From NCBI GenBank assembly GCA_020854035.1, contig JADZGE010000097.1:1-64000 (forward strand): a DNA stretch of 64,000 bases, written 5' to 3'. This document shows, one piece after another, positions 50,531 through 63,210 of the stretch. Position 1 is the stretch's first letter. Each line of letters opens with the position of its first letter. The DNA comes from Burkholderiales bacterium. GTDB taxonomy: Bacteria > Pseudomonadota > Gammaproteobacteria > Burkholderiales > SG8-41. The notes beneath the pieces were generated by a model. That model searched no databases. It was not told the origin of the DNA and saw only the letters and a list, made by a program, of their open reading frames with translations. Made by a program: the position numbers and the translations under genes.

Positions 50531-50959
50531 TCACGCTCCGCCGGCCGGCGCAAAGCGCGGCAGATCCACCCCCTCCACCGCTGCGTCCACCAGCACCACG
50601 AAGGCGCTCTCGCGCTCCTTCCAGTACGCCGCCGTGTCCTGCAGCACCTCGATCGCCGTGGCGTAGTCCTCGGGCGCCGCCGCCGCGAAGGCCGCGCAGT
50701 TGCGGGCGGTGATCACGGTGTCCGCGCAGCGGTCCTTCAGGCAGTCGGCGAGCGCGTCCCAGTTGCCGCCGAAATACCGGGGCAACCGCAGGGACTTCCG
50801 GCAGGCCGCGAGGAACTCCTGCTTGGTGGCGACGCGCGCGAGGTTGAGATCGATCCACTTCAGCCGCGCCGCGCCGGCGCGAACCCGCAGGCTGGCGGCG
50901 TCCTCCGGGACGAGGTAGACGCCGGAGCGCTCCGCTCCGAACTCGACGTCACGGGTCAC
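50531..50959 (-). CDS. Barstar-family ribonuclease inhibitor
   Basis: A 142-residue barstar-like protein. LKWIDLNLARVATKQEFLAACRKSLRLPRYFGGNWDALADCLKD is the helix-strand region that in barstar blocks the barnase active site, and ATAIEVLQDTAAYWKERESAFVVLVDAAVEGV follows. It is longer than classical barstar (about 90 residues) because of a tail on each side. GTG start at 50959, behind AGGAGG. It lies 33 bp after a barnase-like RNase gene and clearly serves as its cytoplasmic immunity protein. Confidence 0.88.
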   Translation of the reverse strand: MTRDVEFGAERSGVYLVPEDAASLRVRAGAARLKWIDLNLARVATKQEFLAACRKSLRLPRYFGGNWDALADCLKDRCADTVITARNCAAFAAAAPEDYATAIEVLQDTAAYWKERESAFVVLVDAAVEGVDLPRFAPAGGA

Positions 50960-50996
50960 GGTTCACCTCCTGCCGGTCACGGCTCCCTGCCTCACT
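50948..50996. repeat. Heptamer array overlapping the barstar start and its ribosome binding site
   Basis: GTCACGG, GTCACGG, TTCACCT, CCTGCCG, GTCACGG, CTCCCTG, CCTCACT: three identical units and related ones in strict 7-bp phase. The array covers the gap between the barnase stop (50992) and the barstar start (50959), including the AGGAGG ribosome binding site and first codons of the barstar gene. Direct copies dominate. Confidence 0.6.
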
Positions 50997-51384
50997 CGCG
51001 GATGCGGCTGAAGCTGCGGTAGTGGTCCGCGGTGTAGTAATACTCGTCGCCACGCCCCGCCACGATCCGCCTCGCGCCGCGCGTTCGCGTCCCCGGCGTC
51101 GACACCGTGTACTCCCGGTAGTAGCCGCGCTCGCGCCGCGGCAGCAACTGCTCGAAGTTCCTGAACTCGACGCCATCGCGCTCGTGGGGAAACGGCCCGC
51201 CGGAACGGATGAGGCGCAGCGTATCGCGCGCCTCCGTCGGCAGCCGGGCGGCGGCGATATCCGGGATCGCCGCCAAGGCCTCGCCCGCGGCGGCGGCCAC
51301 GGGCAGCGCCGCGGCCAGCAGAAACAGAAGCGCGGTCAGCCATCGATACGCCCGGCGACTCGCGTGCGGATCAGCGGAGCGCAT
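50992..51384 (-). CDS. Barnase-family secreted ribonuclease
   Basis: A 130-residue protein: signal peptide over residues about 14-34 (LTALLFLLAAALPVAAAAG), then a guanyl-specific RNase fold (N1/T1 barnase type). The catalytic residues are visible as Glu in GYYREYTVSTPG, Arg in RGARRIVAG and His in YYTADHYRSFSRI, and GGPFPHERDGVEFRNFE is the substrate-binding region. It cuts single-stranded RNA at G. The ATG at 51384 was chosen since an extra 27 codons upstream lack a signal peptide. It sits between aspS and its inhibitor gene. Confidence 0.9.
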   Translation of the reverse strand: MRSADPHASRRAYRWLTALLFLLAAALPVAAAAGEALAAIPDIAAARLPTEARDTLRLIRSGGPFPHERDGVEFRNFEQLLPRRERGYYREYTVSTPGTRTRGARRIVAGRGDEYYYTADHYRSFSRIRE

Positions 51385-51478
51385 CGGCGACCCGCGCCAC
51401 GCCGCGCGGCCTTCCCCTTTCCTGCGTGGCCCGCCCGCGGACGATCGGCGCACATCGGCGTTCATCGGCGGGCGCGCC

Positions 51479-53254
<1,776 letters not shown>

Positions 53255-53323
53255 GCCGATGAGTGGTAAGTGGTTGGTGATGCGTCGCGACCGGAACCCG
53301 GCGAGCGCCGCCGGCGGGCGCGG

Positions 53324-53986
53324 CTACTGGTTCACGGCCTTCTGCGGCGGCAGCGCGGCCGGCGCGAGACTGGCCTTGCGGGGCAGCGCGGGCGCCACCA
53401 CCCCCATGGAAATGACGTACTTGAGCGCTTCGTCCACCGTCATGTCGAGCTCGATGACGTCGCTCTTCGGCAGCATGAGGAAGAAGCCCGAGGTCGGATT
53501 GGGCGTCGTCGGGACGTAAACGCTCACGTAGTCGCCGGTCAGGTGATTCGCGACGTCCCCGCCCGGGCGTCCGGTGAGAAACGCGATGGTCCAGGCGCCC
53601 TGGCGCGGGTACTGAACGAGCAGCGCCTTGCGGAACGCCTGACCGGTCGGCGAGAACACGGTGTCGCTCACCTGTTTCACGCCATGGTAGATCGAGCTCA
53701 CCACCGGTATCTGCGCGAGGACCCGTTCCCAGAAATGGACGAGCCGCTGGCCGATGAAGTTGGCCGCGAGTATGCCGGTCGCGAGAACGACCACGAGCGT
53801 CAGCACCACGCCGAGTCCGGGCACATGCACGCCGAGGAACGACTCGGTGTGAAACTGCGACGGGAGCAGCAGCAGGGACTGGTCCATCGCGCTCACCAGC
53901 AGATCGAGCACCCAGAGCGTGATGACGAGCGGCACCCAGATCAGGAGACCGGTGATGAAATAGCGCTTGACCAGTGTTTTCTTCAT
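53324..53986 (-). CDS. DUF502 membrane protein
   Basis: A 220-residue inner-membrane protein with two transmembrane segments at about 10-30 and 58-80 and a cytoplasmic or periplasmic domain afterwards. KRYFITGLLIWVPLVITLWVLDLLV, ERVLAQIPVVSSIYHGVKQVSDTVF, FLTGRPGG and YVSVYVPTTPNPTSGFFLMLPKSDVIELDMTVDEALKYVISMGV are highly conserved DUF502 marks. The role is unknown; plant and bacterial relatives (LIKE-COV) are tied to membrane or vascular development. Located between fmdB and aspS, the standard betaproteobacterial order. Confidence 0.92.
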   Translation of the reverse strand: MKKTLVKRYFITGLLIWVPLVITLWVLDLLVSAMDQSLLLLPSQFHTESFLGVHVPGLGVVLTLVVVLATGILAANFIGQRLVHFWERVLAQIPVVSSIYHGVKQVSDTVFSPTGQAFRKALLVQYPRQGAWTIAFLTGRPGGDVANHLTGDYVSVYVPTTPNPTSGFFLMLPKSDVIELDMTVDEALKYVISMGVVAPALPRKASLAPAALPPQKAVNQ

Positions 53987-54184
53987 GAATGAAAGTGAGT
54001 ACCGCGCCCGATCAACCGTGGCGGCGAGAATTCCCGGACCGGTTGCCGCCGTCCCTGCCGGGGGAGCGGTCGCGGAAGCCCGGATATCGGCTCGCGCTGG
54101 GCGCGAGCGGCGCGGGAGGATGCGACCTCGTGGTGGTATGCGTGCCCTCCGCGCCCGCCGTGTGAACCTGGACCCGGCCGCGGG

Positions 54185-54544
54185 CTAGCTGCTCGTGGCC
54201 GACGAAGCCCCGCGTCCTCCGGAATCGGACTTCGACGAGTCCTTCGCGGCGCCTTCCTTCGTTGCGGATTCCTTCGTTGCGGATTCCTTCGACCCGGATT
54301 GCTTCGCGGGCGCGTCCTTCGCGGCGGGCTCGCCGGATTTCTCCGCCGGCTTCGACTTGCCGCCATGCCTGAAGTCGGTCGCGTACCAGCCCGTGCCCTT
54401 CAACTGGAAACCGGCCGCGGTCACCATCTTGGTGAACGAACGCTTGCCGCACTCCGGGCACTTCGTGAGCGGCGCTTCGTTCAAGCGCTGCAGGTACTCC
54501 TTCTGGAAGCCGCACTTGCTGCAGCGATACTCGTAGATCGGCAT
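54185..54544 (-). CDS. FmdB-type zinc-ribbon regulatory protein
   Basis: A 119-residue protein whose first 45 residues are the FmdB zinc ribbon: MPIYEYRCSKCGFQKEYLQ (CxxC), then TKCPECGKRSFTKMVTAAGF (CxxC). The remaining half is a low-complexity, charged tail built from 5-residue units such as KESAT, coded by the 15-bp repeat at 54241-54330, and is likely disordered. The family is named after an archaeal formylmethanofuran regulator but its bacterial role is unclear. ATG at 54544 behind AGGAGA. Confidence 0.9.
   Translation of the reverse strand: MPIYEYRCSKCGFQKEYLQRLNEAPLTKCPECGKRSFTKMVTAAGFQLKGTGWYATDFRHGGKSKPAEKSGEPAAKDAPAKQSGSKESATKESATKEGAAKDSSKSDSGGRGASSATSS
54241..54330. repeat. 15-bp coding minisatellite in fmdB
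   Basis: Six tandem 15-mers in frame with fmdB: CCTTCGCGGCGCCTT, CCTTCGTTGCGGATT twice (54256-54285), CCTTCGACCCGGATT, GCTTCGCGGGCGCGT, CCTTCGCGGCGGGCT. Two units are identical, others differ by a few bases. The units encode the repeating 5-residue tail of the protein and could change in number by slippage without breaking the frame. Confidence 0.8.
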
Positions 54545-54766
54545 ACCGTCTCCTGGAAAAAGTCATTATACCTTAGTGAGTTAGCCGACGCATCCGGTGC
54601 CGATCGCGGGCCCGCGCCCGCCGGTGTCGCGGCGCCGGCGCCACGCCTTCGATATGGGAGCGGCGCGGCACGAGTTCAAGGACGCGCGCCGGCGAGCGCG
54701 TGACGCCTGTGCAGGATGCTGGTTTCGACCGAAAATAGGCGCTTTCCGCCGGAGCGAGAGGGCGCA

Positions 54767-55909
54767 ATGAGCGAATCCCCCGAGCGTATCGAGGTCAATC
54801 GCGGATTGAAGGGCGTCTATTTCGACCGCTCGCGCGTGTGCCATATCGACGGGCGGGCCGGCGAGCTGCGCTACCGGGGCTACTCGATACACGAACTCGC
54901 CGGGCGCTCGGGCTTCGAGGAAACCTGCTACCTCCTGCTGAAGGGCGAGCTGCCGACCCGGGCCGAGCTTGCCGCTTTCGACGCGGAACTGCGCGCCGCG
55001 CGCACGCTCCCTGAAGGCGTCTACGAGGTGATTCGCACGATCAGGGGCGCGCACCCGATGGACGTGCTGCGCACCGGGGTATCGGCGCTCGCCGCGTTCG
55101 ACCCGGAAACGGCGGACAAATCGCCCGCCGCGACGCTGCGCAAGGGCATGCGCCTCACCGCGCAGGTGCCGATGATCGTGGCGGCGCACGAGCACATCCG
55201 GAACGGCCGCGAGCCGGTCGCGCCCGACCCGCGCCTCGCGCACGCCGCCAACTTCCTCTACATGCTGAAGGGCCGCGAGCCGGGCGAGGACGCCGCCGGG
55301 CTCCTCGACATGGATCTTGTCCTGCACGCCGAGCACGGCTCGAACGCCTCGTCCTTCGCCGCGCGCGTGGTGGCGGGCACCGACGCCGACCTGCACGGCG
55401 CGATCACCTCGGCCGTCGCGGCGCTCGCCGGCCCCGCGCACGGCGGGGCGGCGGAGAACGTGATGCGCATGGCGCAGGAAATCGGCGATGCCTCGCGCGC
55501 CGCCGAATACGTGAAATCGAAGCGCGCGGCCGGGGAGCCCGTGATGGGATTCGGCCACCGCGTCTACCGCGCCGAGGACCCGCGCGCCCGCCACATGCGC
55601 GCCGGCGTGGAGAAGCTCTCGCGCGAGCTGGGCGAGCCGCAGTGGTACCAGATCCTCGAAGCGGTGGTGGCGGCGATGAAGCCCTACGCGCGGCACGGGG
55701 TGAACGTCAACGTGGATTTCTACGCCGGCGTCGTCTATTTTCTCAACGGCATCGCGGAGGACCTCTTCGTGCCGATCTTCGCGGTCGGGCGCGTGCCGGG
55801 CTGGACCGTGCAGGTGCTCGAGCAGATCGAGAACAACATCCTCATCCGCCCGCTCACGCTCTACAACGGCCCCGGGCCGCGTGACTACGTGCCCATCGAA
55901 AAGCGCTGA
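54767..55909 (+). CDS. gltA: Citrate synthase (type II short form)
   Basis: A 380-residue citrate synthase. Catalytic His and neighbours are in LVLHAEHGSNASSFAARVVAGT, the second His in GFGHRVYRAEDPRARHM and the Asp in NVNVDFYAGVVYFLNGI; VGRVPGWTVQVLEQIENNILIRPLTLYNGPGPRDYVP closes the sequence. Length near 380 is shared with 2-methylcitrate synthase, and the sequence alone cannot separate the two, so gltA is tentative and prpC is possible. ATG at 54767 after GGAGCGAGAGG. Divergent from fmdB. Confidence 0.9.
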   Translation: MSESPERIEVNRGLKGVYFDRSRVCHIDGRAGELRYRGYSIHELAGRSGFEETCYLLLKGELPTRAELAAFDAELRAARTLPEGVYEVIRTIRGAHPMDVLRTGVSALAAFDPETADKSPAATLRKGMRLTAQVPMIVAAHEHIRNGREPVAPDPRLAHAANFLYMLKGREPGEDAAGLLDMDLVLHAEHGSNASSFAARVVAGTDADLHGAITSAVAALAGPAHGGAAENVMRMAQEIGDASRAAEYVKSKRAAGEPVMGFGHRVYRAEDPRARHMRAGVEKLSRELGEPQWYQILEAVVAAMKPYARHGVNVNVDFYAGVVYFLNGIAEDLFVPIFAVGRVPGWTVQVLEQIENNILIRPLTLYNGPGPRDYVPIEKR

Positions 55910-55944
55910 GGAAGGATCACGCGGCGCGAGCCGGCGGATCGCGC

Positions 55945-56919
55945 CTAATGAAGTTGCGGCTTCTTCAGGAAGTCGTCGCGGTCCGCGGACTTCACCGTGA
56001 TCTTGAGCACGTCGCCCGCGCGCGCCACGACGAGCGGCACTTCGACCCCGGCGGCGCCGAGGCGCCACACGGCGCGGAAGAACTCGGAGAGCCCGTTCAC
56101 CCGGGTCGGGCCCACGCCGAGGACCATGTCGCCCTGCCGGATCCCGGCGCGCTCGGCGGGCCCGCCCGGCGAGAGCCGGGCGACGACGAGCTTGCCGTCC
56201 GGGTCCTGCGTGGACATGCCGAGCCACGGATGCGGCGGGTGCGGGCTGCGGCCGGTGCTCAGCAATGCGTCGAATATCGGTTCGAGCAGATCGACCGGCA
56301 CGAACATGTTGACGTGCACCGTCTCGCCCCCGACCTCCTGCTGCACGAGGAGAGAGCCCACGCCGATCAGGTCACCCTGGGCGTCGAGGAGTGCCGCCCC
56401 TCCCCACTGCGGGTGGGCGGGCGCGGTGAAGATGGCTTCGTCCAGCAGGTACTCCCAGTAGCCGGCGAACTCGCGCTTGCCGACGATCCTTGACTTGAGC
56501 GAGTGGGCGCGGCCGCCGTGCCCCACGACGAAAACCGAGTCGCCCACCTTCACGTCGGCGGCGAGCCCGCGCTGGAGGCACGGCACGTCGAGCCTGCCGA
56601 GCGGCTGCACCAGCCCGAACCCGGTGGCGCGATCGTAGGCGAGCGGGTGCCCGGCGACCACCGCGCCGCGGTTCGTGGCAAGCCAGATCCGGGACGCCTC
56701 GCTGATGAGATAGCCGATGGTGAGCACCAGGCCGTCCTCGCGGATGACCGCGCCGTTGCCGAGGCGCTCGGTGCCCAGGGTGGCCGCCGTATAGGCGTCC
56801 TCGGGCACTTCCACGCGCACCAGCACGACCGCGTCGAGCGCGCGCGCGAGATCGAACTGGGTCTCGTCGGCCTTGGGCTGCAGGGCCTCGGGAAAGGCCC
56901 ATCGCTGGGTTTCGGACAT
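55945..56919 (-). CDS. HtrA-like trypsin-fold/PDZ protein with degenerate catalytic triad
   Basis: A 324-residue protein with trypsin-like (about 35-210) and PDZ (about 225-310; RAGIRQGDMVLGVGPTRVNGLSEFF) domains. The triad is lost: the His position reads VLTIGYLIS instead of TNNHV, the Asp region reads DRATGFGLVQP, and the Ser motif GNSGGPL is replaced by HPQWGGAALLD. No signal peptide is evident, so it probably stays in the cytoplasm, unlike true HtrA proteins. Likely a non-catalytic binding or chaperone-like scaffold. ATG at 56919. Confidence 0.83.
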   Translation of the reverse strand: MSETQRWAFPEALQPKADETQFDLARALDAVVLVRVEVPEDAYTAATLGTERLGNGAVIREDGLVLTIGYLISEASRIWLATNRGAVVAGHPLAYDRATGFGLVQPLGRLDVPCLQRGLAADVKVGDSVFVVGHGGRAHSLKSRIVGKREFAGYWEYLLDEAIFTAPAHPQWGGAALLDAQGDLIGVGSLLVQQEVGGETVHVNMFVPVDLLEPIFDALLSTGRSPHPPHPWLGMSTQDPDGKLVVARLSPGGPAERAGIRQGDMVLGVGPTRVNGLSEFFRAVWRLGAAGVEVPLVVARAGDVLKITVKSADRDDFLKKPQLH

Positions 56920-56987
56920 GCGGCCATTCTGACATGAAGTGCCGCCGCCGGTACACGCCGCCCCCTGCCCCGCAGCCTCCGCGGCCG

Positions 56988-57986
56988 TCAGTCCGCGCTC
57001 CGGCGACCCGCAAGCAGGACCGCCGCCGTGGTCACGATGTCCTCCACGCTCGCGCCGCGCGAGAGATCGCTCACCGGGTGCGCGAATCCCTGCAGCACCG
57101 GGCCGACCGCGCGTGCCCCGGCGAGGCACTGCGTCAGCTTGTAGCCGATGTTCCCCGCGTCGAGGTCGGGGAACACGAGGACATTCGCCCTGCCGGCCAC
57201 CGCACTTTCTCCCCGGATCTTCTTCGCGGCCACCGCCGGCACCAGCGCGGCATCGGCCTGCAGCTCGCCGTCGATGGCGAGGCCGGGCGCGCGCTCCCGC
57301 GCGATCGAAAGCGCACGGGTCACCTTTTCGACGCGGGCGTGCCGGGCGCTGCCCCGGGTGGAAAAGGACAGGAGCGCGACGCGCGGCTCCTCATCGAGCA
57401 GCGAGCGGCAGGATGCGGCCGAAGCGAGCGCGATGTCGGCGAGCGCCTCGGCATCGGGGTCCGCGTTGACGGCGCAGTCCGCGTAGAGGAGGCGCCGGTC
57501 CGGCCCTCCTTCGCCGCCCGGCACGATCATCAGGAAGTAGCTCGACGGCGTCCGGATTCCCGCCGCGAGCCCGACGGTCATGAGGCCGGCCTCGATCACG
57601 CGCCCGGTGGGATTCGCCACGCCCGCGATCATCGCGTCGGCGTCGCCGGCGCGTACCATCATGCCGGCATGGAACAGGGGCTTGCGAACGAGCCGCCCCG
57701 CCACCTTCGCGTTGCCCGGGCGCGCGGCCGAATACAGATCGGCGTACGCCTGCAGGCGCCCGCTCGTTTCGGGATCGAGCACGCCGATACCGTCGAGCGC
57801 GACGCCGGCGGCCGCCGCGACGGCCGCGACCGCGCGGCTCTCGCCCAGCAAAAGCGGCCGCGCGATGCCCTCGTCGGCCAGGCGGCGCGCCGCGGCGACG
57901 ATCCGCTCGGCCGCTCCCTCCGGGAACACGACCCGGCCGTCCCGCGCGCGCGCGCGGTCGACGCATTCCGCGATGACGTCGGTCAC
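56988..57986 (-). CDS. pta: Phosphate acetyltransferase
   Basis: A 332-residue PTA/PTB family acyltransferase. [24 protein letters not shown] opens it, and [131 protein letters not shown] are family signatures. It swaps CoA for phosphate on acetyl-CoA. No ATG fits; the GTG at 57986 has no clear ribosome binding site, so the start is uncertain and could be further upstream. No acetate kinase gene is adjacent. Confidence 0.87.
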   Translation of the reverse strand: MTDVIAECVDRARARDGRVVFPEGAAERIVAAARRLADEGIARPLLLGESRAVAAVAAAAGVALDGIGVLDPETSGRLQAYADLYSAARPGNAKVAGRLVRKPLFHAGMMVRAGDADAMIAGVANPTGRVIEAGLMTVGLAAGIRTPSSYFLMIVPGGEGGPDRRLLYADCAVNADPDAEALADIALASAASCRSLLDEEPRVALLSFSTRGSARHARVEKVTRALSIARERAPGLAIDGELQADAALVPAVAAKKIRGESAVAGRANVLVFPDLDAGNIGYKLTQCLAGARAVGPVLQGFAHPVSDLSRGASVEDIVTTAAVLLAGRRSAD

Positions 57987-58009
57987 GAACAGGCGAGAGT
58001 GACCGGAGC

Positions 58010-58471
58010 TCAGAACGGGATATCGTCGTCCATCTGCTCGAAGCTGCCCCCGCCCTTCTTCGGCGCGGCGCGGGCGCCGGAGGCGGCTGCCGCGGCGGCC
58101 GGTTCCCGCGACTCGCGAGCCATCGGCTCGGCGGCGCCACGGCTTCCCAGGAGCTGCATGCGGTCCCCGACAATCTCGGTGGAATAACGATCCTGCCCGG
58201 TCTCCTTGTCCTGCCACTTGCGAGTACGGATGCGGCCTTCCACGTACACCGGCGAGCCCTTCCTCAGGTACTCCCCCGCTATCTCGGCCGTCTTGCCGAA
58301 AAACGAGATGCGGTGCCACTCCGTGTGCTCCTGCTGCTCGCCGCCCTTGTCCCGCCACTTCTCGGTGGTCGCGATCCGGATGTTCGTAACGGCGTCGCCG
58401 CTCGGCAGATACCGCGTCTCCGGGTCCGCGCCAAGGTTGCCGATCAGTATCACCTTGTTTACGGAAGCCAC
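58010..58471 (-). CDS. ssb: Single-stranded DNA-binding protein
   Basis: A 153-residue [62 protein letters not shown] is the OB-fold start, a Pro/Ala/Gly-rich linker follows, and the acidic tip MDDDIPF is the interaction motif for partner proteins. It acts as a homotetramer on single-stranded DNA in replication and repair. GTG start at 58471 behind GGAGG. Divergent from uvrA, as often in Proteobacteria; no E. coli-type LexA box was found in the shared region. Confidence 0.95.
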   Translation of the reverse strand: MASVNKVILIGNLGADPETRYLPSGDAVTNIRIATTEKWRDKGGEQQEHTEWHRISFFGKTAEIAGEYLRKGSPVYVEGRIRTRKWQDKETGQDRYSTEIVGDRMQLLGSRGAAEPMARESREPAAAAAASGARAAPKKGGGSFEQMDDDIPF

Positions 58472-58680
58472 TGTTTCCTCCGCAGAATGTGAGTCATCGC
58501 GTGGTCGAGTCGTGGCGCGAAAGACCGGCCGCCCGCGCGGCATCACGCAATCACCGAATCGCCTGCCTGTCGCATTCTGGTCGCCAAACGCCCGGCTGTC
58601 CACCATCGCGAGCCGCGGTAACGGGCGTGGCGGCGCCGATCGCCAGCCGGAGAACGACGGGCACGAAGGTCTTCAACGGC

Positions 58681-58710
58681 TTGGGAACGCGCGGGGAAGG
58701 CGGGTATAGT
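58681..58710 (+). promoter_or_regulatory. Sigma70-like promoter of uvrA
   Basis: TTGGGA (58681-58686), 18-base spacer, TATAGT (58705-58710); transcription would begin near 58717, about 22 bases before the GTG at 58739. The -35 box is two bases off consensus. No canonical SOS box was found close by. Confidence 0.6.
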
Positions 58711-58738
58711 AGCCGGTTTCACTTCGGCCCGAGCGCGC

Positions 58739-61627
<2,889 letters not shown>

Positions 61628-61744
61628 CACCAGCCGGCCAGTACGCCGCGATCGCGTCCTCCCGCGGCGCCGCGGACCCGCGCGTCCGGAACGAGGGTCT
61701 CCGCGCGAGGCCGGCGCGAAGGCGGCTGTGCTATCGTGGCCGCG

Positions 61745-63016
61745 ATGAGCCCGCGCGAGCTCCTGCTCGGCAGTTTCCGGTCCGCGCTCGCCGCCGCCGA
61801 TCCGCTGAAAGTCGTCCCGGCGCACCTGCCGCGGCCGCCCGCCGGGCGGACCGTCGTCGTGGGCGCGGGCAAGGCGGCCGCTGCGATGGCGCTCGCCGTG
61901 GAACGGCACTGGCCGGCGGATGCGCCGCTCTCCGGTCTCGTCATCACGCGCTACCGTCACGGGCTGCTCGCGAACCGCGTGACGGTGGTCGAGGCGGGGC
62001 ATCCCGTGCCGGACGAGAGCGGGGAGAACGCCGCGCGCGCGATCGTAAGGCTGGTGAAGGGGCTCACCGCGCGCGACCGGCTGCTCGCGCTGCTCTCGGG
62101 CGGCGGCTCGGCGCTGCTCGCGCTGCCCGCCGGCGACGTCACGATCACCGATCTCAAGGCGGTCACCCGGGAGCTGCTGCGCTGCGGCGCGCCGATCCAG
62201 GAAATGAACGTCGTACGCAAGCATCTGTCGGCGCTCCTGGGTGGGCAGCTCGCCGCCCGGTGCCGCGCGCCGGTGACCGCGCTCCTCATCTCGGACGTGA
62301 CCGGCGACGACCCGACCCACGTCGCCTCCGGTCCCTGCGCACCCGATCCCTCGACCTTCGCCGAAGCGCTCGACATCCTCGCCCGCCACGGCGTGAGCGC
62401 GCCGCCCGCGGTACTCGAGCGCTTGCGCCGCGGCGCGAAGGGAGAGATCGCGGAGACGCCCAAGCCCGGGGAGCGCCTGTTCGAGCGGGTGGAGAACCGG
62501 GTGGTCGCGACCGCGCGGCACGCGCTGCTCGCGGCCGCGCAGTACTTCATCGCCCACGACATACACCCCGCCGTCCTCGGCGACACGGTCACGGGCGAGG
62601 CGCGCGAGGTCGCGAAGGTCTACGCGGCCCTCGCCCGGGAAGTGAAGCTGCACGGCATGCCGTGGACGCCGCCGGTTGCGCTCGTTTCGGGGGGCGAGAC
62701 GACCGTCACGGTGCGCGGCAGCGGTCGCGGCGGGCGGAACTGCGAGTTCCTGCTCGCGCTCGCGGCGGAACTGAAGGGAGCCGCCGGCATCGACGCGCTC
62801 GCGTGCGATACCGACGGCATCGACGGGACCGAGGAGAACGCCGGGGCGATCCTCTCTCCCGACACCCCGCGGCGCGCGGCGGCGTTGGGGCTCGACGCGG
62901 CGAAGCTGCTCGACGCGAACGACGGCTACGGCTATTTCAGCGCCCTGGACGACCTCGTCGTGACGGGTCCGACGCGGACCAACGTGAACGATTTCCGCGT
63001 TGTTCTCGTTACCTGA
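61745..63016 (+). CDS. Glycerate 2-kinase / MOFRL-family protein
   Basis: A 423-residue protein of the DUF4147-MOFRL group (glycerate 2-kinase; older annotations say hydroxypyruvate reductase TtuD). Marks are VVVGAGKAAAAMALAVERHW, EAGHPVPDESGENAARAIVRLVKG, LLSGGGSALLALPAGDVTITDLKAVTRELLRCGAPIQEMNVVRKHLSALLGGQLA and the MOFRL tail VSGGETTVTVRGSGRGGRNCEFLLALA. It phosphorylates glycerate to 2-phosphoglycerate in glyoxylate or tartrate use. ATG at 61745 (a GTG three codons earlier is also in frame). 117 bp after uvrA, probably separate. Confidence 0.9.
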   Translation: MSPRELLLGSFRSALAAADPLKVVPAHLPRPPAGRTVVVGAGKAAAAMALAVERHWPADAPLSGLVITRYRHGLLANRVTVVEAGHPVPDESGENAARAIVRLVKGLTARDRLLALLSGGGSALLALPAGDVTITDLKAVTRELLRCGAPIQEMNVVRKHLSALLGGQLAARCRAPVTALLISDVTGDDPTHVASGPCAPDPSTFAEALDILARHGVSAPPAVLERLRRGAKGEIAETPKPGERLFERVENRVVATARHALLAAAQYFIAHDIHPAVLGDTVTGEAREVAKVYAALAREVKLHGMPWTPPVALVSGGETTVTVRGSGRGGRNCEFLLALAAELKGAAGIDALACDTDGIDGTEENAGAILSPDTPRRAAALGLDAAKLLDANDGYGYFSALDDLVVTGPTRTNVNDFRVVLVT

Positions 63017-63210
63017 GCGCCGCGGCGCGCTTCACTCACCGCCGCCGGCGCGGCTCCCTTCCCGTCAACGTCAAAGCGGGCCGGAGTCGGATTCTCTTCC
63101 CGCGCGAGTCCCACTCCGGCTTCGCGGTCCCGCGGCGTGGTCCCGGCCGTGACAAGCCGGCGTGCGGATAATGTAGGATTGCCCGGGACACCAGAAGGGA
63201 GGGGCGACTC

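Noticed and set aside
53258..53290. Additional heptamer array before aspS (ATGAGTG, GTAAGTG, GTTGGTG)
   Set aside because: Only three weakly similar units; could be chance.
58472..58738. LexA/SOS box between ssb and uvrA
   Set aside because: No CTGT-N8-ACAG-type palindrome was found; only a sigma70-like promoter is supported.
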